A stretch of DNA of 64,000 bases from Bidens hawaiensis. Lineage: Eukaryota; Streptophyta; Magnoliopsida; Asterales; Asteraceae. The stretch lies in assembly GCA_021521415.1 (NCBI GenBank), contig JAIQDT010001113.1:124001-188000 (forward strand), written 5' to 3'. A program made the position numbers and the translations under genes. Shown one piece after another: positions 51,801 to 63,912 of this stretch. Position 1 is the stretch's first letter. Every line of letters begins with the position of its first letter. The notes below the pieces were generated by a model, which was not told the origin of the DNA, made no database searches, and saw only the letters and a program-made list of their open reading frames with translations.

Positions 51801-52517
51801 GTTTAGTTCTGGTACCGTAACGACTTAAGAGCATGACAGAAACCGACCGAATTCGCGAAAACTCAACGACTCAACACAATGTACCGTCAACGCTCGGGTT
51901 TGATAAATACCCACGAATTCGTGTCGACTTAATCTACAATGTTTGGGTTTAACCAACGCTCCTAAAAGGGTTAAAAGTGTATAAATTTGAAGTCTCAATT
52001 TCAACATTTGATTAAAAAAAAGGCTTATAAACTTTTAAGAGTTAATATTTGCATTTTATATCTTGAATCCGTATTTTCATGTCCGTTCCATATCATGTAT
52101 TCCGAGAACCGTCCTTTAAATTCATAAAAAATAAATCGTAAATAAACTGAAAAAGTTACGGTATTGTAAGGCAAGCCTTTGTTCGGGAACCATTTTGTTC
52201 TGATTTTTTTCCTTTTTTTTGTTTTGGTTTAGTTCTGGTACCGTAACGACAAAAGAGCATGACAGAAACCGACCGAATTCGCGCAAACTCAACGACTCAA
52301 CACAATGGACCGTCAACGCTCGGGTTTGATAAATACCCACGAATTCGTGTCGACTTAATCTACAATGTTTGGGTTTAACCAACGCTCCTAAAAGGGTTAA
52401 ATGTGTATAAATTTGAAGTCTTAATTTCAACATTTGATTAAAAAAAGGCTTATATACTTTTAAGAGTTAATATTTGCATTTTATATCTTGAATCCGTATG
52501 TTCATGTCCGTTCCATA
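48861..52517 (+). repeat. Three-monomer repeats of about 1272 bp, three copies
   Basis: The order of three monomer classes (near 48861, 49158 and 49554) repeats at 50133, 50430 and 50826, an offset of 1272 bp. It repeats again at 51825 and 52122, where the offset is 1692 bp because one extra monomer is inserted. The second class carries the rare CCTTTGTTCGGG. From the second copy on, the block also shares GTATTTTCATG. Confidence 0.85.
51127..51966 (+). repeat. Single-monomer tandem duplication, 420 bp, almost perfect
   Basis: The segment from about 51127 to 51546 is repeated at about 51547 to 51966. Comparing them line by line I see one substitution (GGTGTAG at about 51381 against GGTTTAG at about 51801) before the right end of the second copy diverges into a different context (AAATGTG against AAAAGTG). 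The duplicated unit carries the TCTAGA variant and a short A-tract, hence 420 rather than 425 bp. Confidence 0.9.
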
Positions 52518-55500
52518 TCATGTATAACCATAACCGTCCATTAAATTCACAAAAAAATAAATCATAAATAAACTGAAAAAGTTAAGGTATTGTAAGGCAA
52601 GCCTTTGATCGGGAACCATTTTGTTCTGGTTTTTTTCCTTTTTTTTGTTTTGGAGTAGTTCTGGTGCCGCAATGACTAAAGAGCTTGACAGAAACCGACC
52701 GAATTCTGGAAAACTCAACGACTCAACACAATGGACCGTCAACGCTCGGGTTTGATAAATACCCACGAATTCGTGTCGACTTAATCTACAATGTTTGGGT
52801 TTAACCAACGCTCCTAAAAGGGTTAAATGTGTATAAATTTGAAGTCTTAATTTCAACATTTGATTAAAAAAAGGCTTATATACTTTTAAGAGTTAATATT
52901 TGTATTTTATATCTTGAATCCGAATGTTCATGTCCGTTCCATATCATGTATTCCCATAACCGTCCATTAAATTCACCAAAAATAAATCGTAAATAAACTG
53001 AAAAAGTTACGGTATTGTAAGGCAAGCCTTTGATCGGGAACCTTTTTTTCTGATTTTTTTCCTTTTTTTTGTTTTGGTGTAGTTCTGGTGCCGTAACGAC
53101 TTAAGAGCTTGACAGAAACTGACCGAATTCTGGAAAACTCAACGACTCAACACAATGGACCGTCAACGCTCGGGTTTGATAAATACCCACGAATTCGTGT
53201 CGACTTAATCTACAATGTTTGGGTTTAACCAACGCTCCTAAAAGGGTTAAATGTGTATAAATTTGAAGTCTTAATTTCAACATTTGATTAAAAAAAAGGT
53301 TTATATACTTTTAAGAGTTAATATTTGCATTTTATATCCTGAATCCGTATGTTCATGTCCGTTCCATATCATGTATTCCCATAACCGTCCATTAAATTCA
53401 CAAAAAATAAATCGTTAATAAACTGAAAAAGTTAAGGTATTGTAAGGCATTCCTTTGATCGGGAACCATTTTGTTTTGTTTTTTTTCCTTTTTTTGTTTT
53501 GGTTTAGTTCTGGTACCGTAACGACAAAAGAGCATGACAGAAACCGACCGAATTCGCTCAAACTCAACGACTCAACACAATGGACCGTCAACGCTCGGGT
53601 TTGATAAATACCCACGAATTCGTGTCGATTTAATCTACAATGTTTGGGTTTAACCAACGCTCCTAAAAGGGTTAAATGTGTATAAATTTGAAGGCTTAAT
53701 TTCCACATTTGATTAAAAAAAAGGCTAACATACTTTTAAGAGTTTATATTTGCATTTTATATCTAGAATCCGTATGTTCATGTCCGTTCCATATCATGTA
53801 TTCCCATAACCGTCCATTAAATTCACAAAAAAAATCGTAAATAAACTGAAAAAGTTACGGTATTGTAAGGCAAGCCTTTGATCGGTAACCATTTTGTTTT
53901 GGTTTTTTTCCTTTTTTTTTTTTGGTGTAGTTCTGGTACCGTAACGACTTAAGAGCATGACAGAAACCGACCGAATTCGCGAAAACTCAACGACTCAACA
54001 CAATGTACCGTCAACGCTCGGGTTTGATAAATACCCACGAATTCGTGTCGACTTAATCTACAATGCTTGGGTTTAACCAACGCTCCTAAAAGGGTTAAAA
54101 GTGCATAAATTTGAAGTCTCAATTTCAACATTTGATTAAAAAAAAGGCTTATACACTTTTAAGAGTTAATATTTGCATTTTATATCTTGAATCCGTATGT
54201 TCATGTCCGTTCCAAATCATGTATTCCCAGAACCGTCCTTTAAATTCACAAAAAATAAATCGTAAATAAACTGAAAAAGTTACGGTATTGTAAGGCAAGC
54301 CTTTGATCGGGAACCATTTGTTCTGTTTTTTTTTTTTCCTTTTTTTGTTCTGGTGTAGTTCTGGTACCGTAACGACTAAATAGCATGACAGAAACCGACA
54401 GAATTCCCGCAAACTCAACGACTCAACACAATGGACCGTCAACGCTCGGGTTTGATAAATACCCAAGAATTCGTGTCGACTTAATCTACAATGTTTGGGT
54501 TTAACCAACGCTCCTAAAAGGGTTAAATGTGTATTAATTTGAAGTCTTAATTTCAACATTTGATTAAAAAAAGGCTTATATACATTTAAGAGTTAATATT
54601 TGCATTTTATATCTTGAATCCGTAAGTTCATGTCCGTTCCATATCATGTATTCCCATAACCGTCCATTAAATTCACAAAAAATAAATCGTAAATAAACTG
54701 AAAAAGTTACGGTATTGTAAGGCAAGCCTTTGATCGGGAACCATTTTGTTCTGATTTTTTTCCTTTTTTTTGTTTTGGAGTAGTTCTGGTGCCGCAACGA
54801 CTAAAGAGCTTGACAGAAACCGACCGAATTCTGGAAAACTCAACGACTCAACACAATGGACCGTCAACTCTCGGGTTTGATAAATACCCACGAATTCATG
54901 TCGACTTAATCTACAATGTTTGGGTTTAACCAACGCTCCTAAAAGGGTTAAATGTGTATAAATTTGAAGGCTTAATTTCCACATTTGATTAAAAAAAAGG
55001 CTAACATACTTTTAAGAGTTAATATTTGCATTTTATATCTAGAATCCGTATGTTCATGTCCGTTCCATATCATGTATTCCCATAACCGTCCATTAAATTC
55101 ACAAAAAAAATAGTAAATAAACTGAAAAAGTTACGGTATTGTAAGGCAAGCCTTTGTTCGGGAACCATTTTGTTCTGATTTTTTTCCTTTTTTTTGTTTT
55201 GGTTTAGTTCTGGTACCGTAACGACAAAAGAGCATGACAGAAACCGACCGAATTCGCGCAAACTCAACGACTCAACACAATGGACCGTCAACGCTCGGGT
55301 TTGATAAATACCCACGAACTCGTGTCGACTTAATCTACAATGTTTGGGTTTAACCAACGCTCCTAAAAGGGTTAAATGTGTATAAATTTGAAGTCTTAAT
55401 TTCAACATTTGATTAAAAAAAGGCTTATATACTTTTAAGAGTTAATATTTGCATTTTATATCTTGAATCCGTATGTTCATGTCCGTTCCATATCATGTAT

Positions 55501-57058
55501 AACCATAACCGTCCATTAAATTCACAAAAAAATAAATCATAAATAAACTGAAAAAGTTAAGGTATTGTAAGGCAAGCCTTTGATCGGGAACCATTTTGTT
55601 CTGGTTTTTTTCCTTTTTTTTGTTTTGGAGTAGTTCTGGTGCCGCAATGACTAAAGAGCTTGACAGAAACCGACCGAATTCTGGAAAACTCAACGACTCA
55701 ACACAATGGACCGTCAACGCTCGGGTTTGATAAATACCCACGAATTCGTGTCGACTTAATCTACAATGTTTGGGTTTAACCAACGCTCCTAAAAGGGTTA
55801 AATGTGTATAAATTTGAAGTCTTAATTTCAACATTTGATTAAAAAAAGGCTTATATACTTTTAAGAGTTAATATTTGTATTTTATATCTTGAATCCGAAT
55901 GTTCATGTCCGTTCCATATCATGTATTCCCATAACCGTCCATTAAATTCACCAAAAATAAATCGTAAATAAACTGAAAAAGTTACGGTATTGTAAGGCAA
56001 GCCTTTGATCGGGAACCTTTTTTTCTGATTTTTTTCCTTTTTTTTGTTTTGGTGTAGTTCTGGTGCCGTAACGACTTAAGAGCTTGACAGAAACTGACCG
56101 AATTCTGGAAAACTCAACGACTCAACACAATGGACCGTCAACGCTCGGGTTTGATAAATACCCACGAATTCGTGTCGACTTAATCTACAATGTTTGGGTT
56201 TAACCAACGCTCCTAAAAGGGTTAAATGTGTATAAATTTGAAGTCTTAATTTCAACATTTGATTAAAAAAAAGGTTTATATACTTTTAAGAGTTAATATT
56301 TGCATTTTATATCCTGAATCCGTATGTTCATGTCCGTTCCATATCATGTATTCCCATAACCGTCCATTAAATTCACAAAAAATAAATCGTTAATAAACTG
56401 AAAAAGTTAAGGTATTGTAAGGCATTCCTTTGATCGGGAACCATTTTGTTTTGGTTTTTTTCCTTTTTTTGTTTTGGTTTAGTTCTGGTACCGTAACGAC
56501 AAAAGAGCATGACAGAAACCGACCGAATTCGCTCAAACTCAACGACTCAACACAATGGACCGTCAACGCTCGGGTTTGATAAATACCCACGAATTCGTGT
56601 CGATTTAATCTACAATGTTTGGGTTTAACCAACGCTCCTAAAAGGGTTAAATGTGTATAAATTTGAAGGCTTAATTTCCACATTTGATTAAAAAAAAGGC
56701 TAACATACTTTTAAGAGTTTATATTTGCATTTTATATCTAGAATCCGTATGTTCATGTCCGTTCCATATCATGTATTCCCATAACCGTCCATTAAATTCA
56801 CAAAAAATAAATCGTTAATAAACTGAGAAAGTTAAGGTATTGTAAGGCAATCCTTTGATCGGGAACCATTTTGTTTTGGTTTTTTTTCCTTTTTTTGTTT
56901 TGGTTTAGTTCTGGTACCGTAACGACAAAAGAGCATGACAGAAACCGACCGAATTCGCGGAAACTCAACGACTCAACACAATGGACCGTCAGCGCTCGGG
57001 TTTGATAAATACCCACGAATTCGTGTTGACTTAATCTACAATGTTTGGGTTTAACCAA
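52518..57058 (+). repeat. Seven-monomer repeats of 2975 bp with chimeric units
   Basis: The units at 52518, 53101 and 53415 return at 55493, 56076 and 56390, an offset of 2975 bp. Between them, the unit near 54673 joins a CCGTAAGTTCATG-type left part to a GCCGCAACGACTAAAGAGCTTG-type right part. The unit near 55070 joins a TCTAGA-class left part to the CCTTTGTTCGGG class, with the switch between about 55110 and 55153. Confidence 0.8.
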
Positions 57059-57112
57059 CGCTCCTAAAGGGTTAAATGTGTATAAATTTGAAGGCTTAAT
57101 TTCAACATTTGA

Positions 57113-60100
57113 TTAAAAAAAGGCTAATATACTTTTAAGAGTTAATATTTGCATTTTATATCTTGAATCTGTAAGTTCATGTCCGTTCCATATCATGTAT
57201 TCCCATAACCGTCCATTAAATTCACAAAAAATAAATCGTAAATAAACTGAAAAAGTTACGGTATTGTAAGGCAAGCCTTTGATCGGGAACCATTTTGTTC
57301 TGGTTTTTTTCCTTTTTTTGTTTTGGTGTAGTTCTGGTACCGTAACGACTAAAGAGCATGACAGAAACCGACCGAATTCGCGCAAACTCAACGACTCAAC
57401 ACAATGGACCGTCAACGCTCGGGTTTGATAAATACCCACGAATTCGTGTCGACTTAATCTACAATGTTTGGGTTTAACCAACGCTCCTAAAAGGGTTAAA
57501 TGTGTATAAATTTGAAGTCTTAATTTCAACATTTGATTAAAAAAAAGGTTTATATACTTTTAAGAGTTAATATTTGCATTTTATATCCTGAATCCGTATG
57601 TTCATGTCCGTTCCATATCATGTATTCCCATAACCGTCCATTAAATTCACAAAAAATAAATCGTAAATAAACTGAAAAAGTTAAGGTATTGTAAGGCAAT
57701 CCTTTGATCGGGAACCATTTTGTTTTGGTTTTTTTTCCTTTTTTTGTTTTGGTTTAGTTCTGGTACCGTAACGACAAAAGAGCATGACAGAAACCGACCG
57801 AATTCGCGCAAACTCAACGACTCAACACAATGGACCGTCAACGCTCGGGTTTGATAAATACCCACGAATTCGTGTCGACTTAATCTACAATGTTTGGGTT
57901 TAACCAACGCTCCTAAAAGGGTTAAATGTGTATAAATTTGAAGTCTTAATTTCAACATTTGATTAAAAAAAAGGTTTATATACTTTTAAGAGTTAATATT
58001 TGCATTTTATATCCTGAATCCGTATGTTCATGTCCGTTCCATATCATGTATTCCCATAACCGTCCATTAAATTCACAAAAAATAAATCGTTAATAAACTG
58101 AAAAAGTTAAGGTATTGTAAGGCATTCCTTTGATCGGGAACCATTTTGTTTCGGTTTATTTCCTTTTTTTGTTTTGGTTTAGTTCTGGTACCGTAACGAC
58201 AAAAGAGCATGACAGAAACCGACTGAATTCGCCCAAACTCAACGACTCAACACAATGGACCGTCAACGCTCGGGTTTGATAAATACCCACGAATTCGTGT
58301 CGACTTAATCTACAATGTTTGGGTTTAACCAAAGCTCCTAAAAGGGTTAAATGTGTATAAATTTGATGGCTTAATTTCAACATTTGATTAAAAAAAAGGC
58401 TAACATACTTTTAAGAGTTAATATTTGCATTTTATATCTAGAATCCGTATGTTCATGTACGTTCCATATCATGTATTCCCATAACCGTCCATTAAATTCA
58501 CAAAAAAAATCGTAAATAAACTTAAAAAGTTACGGTATTGTAAGGCAAGCCTTTGATCGGTAACCATTTTGTTTTGGTTTTTTTCCTTTTTTTTTTGGTG
58601 TAGTTCTGGTACCGTAACGACTTAAGAGCATGACAGAAACCGACCGAATTCACGAAAACTCAACGACTCAACACAATGTACCGTCAACGCTCGGGTTTGA
58701 TAAATACCCACGAATTCGTGTCGACTTAATCTACAATGCTTGGGTTTAACCAACGCTCCTAAAAGGGTTAAAAGTGTATAAATTTGAAGTCTCAATTTCA
58801 ACATTTGATTAAAAAAAAGGCTTATACACTTTTAAGAGTTAATATTTGCATTTTATATCTTGAATCCGTATGTTCATGTCCGTTCCAAATCATGTATTCC
58901 CAGAACCGTCCTTTAAATTCACAAAAAATTAATCGTAAATAAACTGAAAAAGTTACGGTATTGTAAGGCAAGGCTTTGATCGGGAACCATTTGGTTCTGT
59001 TTTTTTTTTTTCCTTTTTTTGTTCTGGTGTAGTTCTGGTACCGTAACGACTAAAGAGCATGACAGAAACCGACAGAATTCACGCAAACTCAACGACTCAA
59101 CACAATGGACCGTCAACGCTCGGGTTTGATAAATACCCACGAATTCGTGTCGACTTAATCTACAATGTTTGGGTTTAACCAACGCTCCTAAAAGGGTTAA
59201 ATGTGTATTAATTTGAAGTCTTAATTTCAACATTTGATTAAAAAAAGGCTTATATACCTTTAAGAGTTAATATTTGCATTTTATATCTTGAATCTGTAAG
59301 TTCATGTCCGTTCCATATCATGTATTCCCATAACCGTCCATTAAATTCACAAAAAATAAATCGTAAATAAACTGAAAAAGTTACGGTATTGTAAGGCAAG
59401 CCTTTGATCGGGAACCATTTTGTTTTGGTTTTTTTCCTTTTTTTGTTTTGGTGTAGTTCTGGTACATTAACGACTAAAGAGCATGACAGAAACCGACCGA
59501 ATTCGCGCAAACTCAACGACTCAACACAATGGACCGTCATCGCTCGGGTTTGATAAATACCCACGAATTCGTGTCGACTTAATCTACAATGTTTGGGTTT
59601 AACCAACGCTCCTAAAAGGGTTAAAAGTGTATAAATTTGAAGTCTTAATTTCAACATTTGATTAAAAAAAGGCTTACACACTTTTAAGAGTTAATATTTG
59701 CATTTTATATCTTGAATCCGTATGTTCATGTCCGTTCCATATCATGTATTCCCAGAACCGTCCTTTAAATTCACAAAAAATAAATTGTAAATAAACTGAA
59801 AAAGTTATGGTATTGTAAGGCAAGCCTTTGATCGGGAACCATTTTTTTCTGGTTTTTTTCCTTTTTTTGTTATGGTGTAGTTCTGGTGCCGTAACTACTT
59901 AAGAGCTTGACAGAAACTGACCGAATTCTGGAAAACTCAACGACTCAACACAATGGACCGTCAACGCTCGGGTTTGATAAATACCCACGAATTCGTGTCG
60001 ACTTAATCTCCAATGTTTGGGTTTAACCAACGCTCCTAAAAGGGTTAAATGTGTATAAATTTGAAGTCTTAATTTCAACATTTGATTAAAAAAAAGGTTT

Positions 60101-63100
60101 ATATACTTTTAAGAGTTAATATTTGCATTTTATATCCTGAATCCGTATGTTCATGTCCGTTCCATATCATGTATTCCCATAACCGTCCATTAAATTCACA
60201 AAAAATAAATCGTTAATAAACTGAAAAAGTTAAGGTATTTTAAGGCAATCCTTTGATCGGGAACCATTTTGTTTTGGTTTTTTTTCCTTTTTTTGTTTTG
60301 GTTTAGTTCTGGTGCCGTAACGACAAAAGAGCATGACAGAAACCGACCGAATTCGCGCAAACTCAACGACTCAACAAAATGGACCGTCAGCGCTCGGGTT
60401 TGATAAATACCCACGAATTCGTGTCGACTTAATCTACAATGTTTGGGTTTAACCAACGCTCCTAAAAGGGTTCAATGTGTATAAATTTGAAGGCTTAATT
60501 TCAACATTTGATTAAAAAAAGGCTAATATACTTTTAAGAGTTAATATTTGCATTTTATATCTTGAATCCGTAAGTTCATGTCCGTTCCATATCATGTATT
60601 CCCATAACCGTCCATTAAATTCACAAAAAATAAATCGTAAATAAACTGAAAAAGTTACGGTATTGTAAGGCAAGCCTTTGATCGGGAACCATTTTGTTCT
60701 GGTTTTTTTCCTTTTTTTGTTTTGGTGTAGTTCTGGTACCGTAACGACTAAAGAGCATGACAGAAACCGACCGAATTCGCGCAAACTCAACGACTCAACA
60801 CAATGGACCGTCAACGCTCGGGTTTGATAAATACCCACGAATTCGTGTCGACTTAATCTACAATGTTTGGGTTTAACCAACGCTCCTAAAAGGGTTAAAT
60901 GTGTATAAATTTGAAGTCTTAATTTCAACATTTGATTAAAAAAAAGGTTTATATACTTTTAAGAGTTAATATTTGCATTTTATATCCTGAATCCGTATGT
61001 TCATGTCCGTTCCATATCATGTATTCCCATAACCGTCCATTAAATTCACAAAAAATAAATTGTAAATAAACTGAAAAAGTTAAGGTATTGTAAGGCAATC
61101 CATTGATCGGGAACCATTTTGTTTTGGTTTTTTTTCCTTTTTTTGTTTTGGTTTAGTTCTGGTACCGTAACGACAAAAGAGCATGACAGAAACCGACCGA
61201 ATTCGCGCAAACTCAACGACTCAACACAATGGACCGTCAACGCTTGGGTTTGATAAATACCCACGAATTCGTGTCGACTTAATCTACAATGTTTGGGTTT
61301 AACCAACGCTCCTAAAAGGGTTAAAAGTGTATAAATTTGAAGTCTCAATTTCAACATTTGATTAAAAAAAAGGCTTATACACTTTTAAGAGTTAATATTT
61401 GCATTTTATATCTTGAATCCGTATGTTCATGTCCGTTCCATATCATGTATTCCCATAACCGTCCTTTAAATTCACAAAAAATAAATCGTAAATAAACTGA
61501 AAAAGTTACGGTATTGTAAGGCAATCCTTTGATCGGGAACCATTTTGTTCTGATTTTTTTCCTTTTTTTTGTTTTGGTGTAGTTCTGGTGCCGTAACGAC
61601 TAAAGAGCTTGACAGAAACCGACAGAATTCTGGAAAACTCAACGACTCAACACAATGGACCGTCAACGCTCGGGTTTGAAAAATACCCACGAATTCGTGT
61701 CGACTTAATCTACAATGTTTGGGTTTAACCAACGCTCCTAAAAGGGTTAAATGTATATAAATTTGAAGTCTTAATTTCAACATTTGATTAAAAAAAAGCT
61801 TATATACTTTTAAGAGTTAATATTTGTATTTTATATCTTGAATCCGTATGTTCATGTCCGTTCCATATCATGTATTCCCATAACCGTCCATTAAATTCAC
61901 CAAAAATAAATCGTAAATAAACTGAAAAAGTTACGGTATTGTAAGGCAAGCCTTTGATCAGGAACCATTTTGATCTTGTTTTTTTCCTTTTTTTTGTTGT
62001 GGTGTAGTTCTGGTACCGTAACGACTAAAGATCATGACAGAAACCGACAGAATTCACGCAAACTCAACGACTCAACACAATGGACCGTCAACGCTCGGGT
62101 TTGATAAATACCCACGAATTCGGGTCGACTTAATCTACAATGTTTGGGTTTAGCCAACGCTCCTAAAAGGGTTAAATGTGTATAAATTTGAAGTCTCAAT
62201 TTCAACATTTGATTAAAAAAAAGGCTTATACACTTTTAAGAGTTAATATTTGCATTTTATATCTTGAATCCGTATGTTCATGTCCGTTCCAAATCATGTA
62301 TTCCCAGAACCGTCCTTTAAATTCACAAAAAATAAATCGTAAATAAACTGAAAAAGTTACGGTATTGTAAGGCAAGCCTTTGATCGGGAACCATTTGGTT
62401 CTGTTTTTTTTTTTCCTTTTTTTGTTCTGGTGTAGTTCTGGTACCGTAACGACTAAAGAGCATGACAGAAACCGACAGAATTCACGCAAACTCAACGACT
62501 CAACACAATGGACCGTCAACGCTCGGGTTTGATAAATACCCACGAATTCGTGTCGACTTAATCTACAATGTTTGGGTTTAACCAACGCTCCTAAAAGGGT
62601 TAAATGTGTATTAATTTGAAGGCTTAATTTCAACATTTGATTAAAAAAAGGCTAATATACTTTTAAGAGTTAATATTTGCATTTTATATCTTGAATCCGT
62701 AAGTTCATGTCCGTTCCATATCATGTATTCCCATAACCGTCCATTAAATTCACAAAAAATAAATCGTAAATAAACTGAAAAAGTTACGGTATTGTAAGGC
62801 AAGCCTTTGATCGGGAACCATTTTGTTCTGGTTTTTTTCCTTTTTTTGTTTTGGTGTAGTTCTGGTACCGTAACGACTAAAGAGCATGACAGAAACCGAC
62901 CGAATTCGCGCAAACTCAACGACTCAACACAATGGACCGTCAACGCTCGGGTTTGATAAATACCCACGAATTCGTGTCGACTTAATCTACAATGTTTGGG
63001 TTTAACCAACGCTCCTAAAAGGGTTAAATGTGTATAAATTTGAAGTCTTAATTTCAACATTTGATTAAAAAAAAGGTTTATATACTTTTAAGAGTTAATA

Positions 63101-63912
63101 TTTGCATTTTATATCCTGAATCCGTATGTTCATGTCCGTTCCATATCATGTATTCCCATAACCGTCCATTAAATTCACAAAAAATAAATTGTAAATAAAC
63201 TGAAAAAGTTAAGGTATTGTAAGGCAATCCTTTGATCGGGAACCATTTTGTTTTGGTTTTTTTTCCTTTTTTTGTTTTGGTTTAGTTCTGGTACCGTAAC
63301 GACAAAAGAGCATGACAGAAACCGACCGAATTCGCGCAAACTCAACGACTCAACACAATGGACCGTCAACGCTTGGGTTTGATAAATACCCACGAATTCG
63401 TGTCGACTTAATCTACAATGTTTGGGTTTAACCAACGCTCCTAAAAGGGTTAAAAGTGTATAAATTTGAAGTCTCAATTTCAACATTTGATTAAAAAAAA
63501 GGCTTATACACTTTTAAGAGTTAATATTTGCATTTTATATCTTGAATCCGTATGTTCATGTCCGTTCCATATCATGTATTCCCATAACCGTCCTTTAAAT
63601 TCACAAAAAATAAATCGTAAATAAACTGAAAAAGTTACGGTATTGTAAGGCAAGCCTTTGATCGGGAACCATTTTGTTCTGATTTTTTTCCTTTTTTTTG
63701 TTTTGGTGTAGTTCTGGTGCCGTAACGACTAAAGAGCTTGACAGAAACCGACAGAATTCTGGAAAACTCAACGACTCAACACAATGGACCGTCAACGCTC
63801 GGGTTTGAAAAATACCCACGAATTCGTGTCGACTTAATCTACAATGTTTGGGTTTAACCAACGCTCCTAAAAGGGTTAAATGTGTATAAATTTGAAGTCT
63901 TAATTTCAACAT
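57113..63912 (+). repeat. Eight- and five-monomer repeats at the right end
   Basis: Two adjoining monomers at 57113-57958 are found again at 60512-61357 (3399 bp, eight monomers) and at 62641-63486 (2129 bp further, five monomers). The latter two are closely matched and extend through the units at 61472 and 63601. The array continues past the window end at 64000, which cuts a monomer. Confidence 0.8.

Noticed and set aside
2803..63912. Recurrent minus-strand open frames of 60-143 codons, one or two per satellite monomer, with a shared N-terminal half
   Set aside because: They repeat with the satellite period. A/T-run length changes switch the second half between two reading frames, and there is no domain, no codon-level conservation and no independent promoter. 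The shared part simply reflects conserved satellite DNA.
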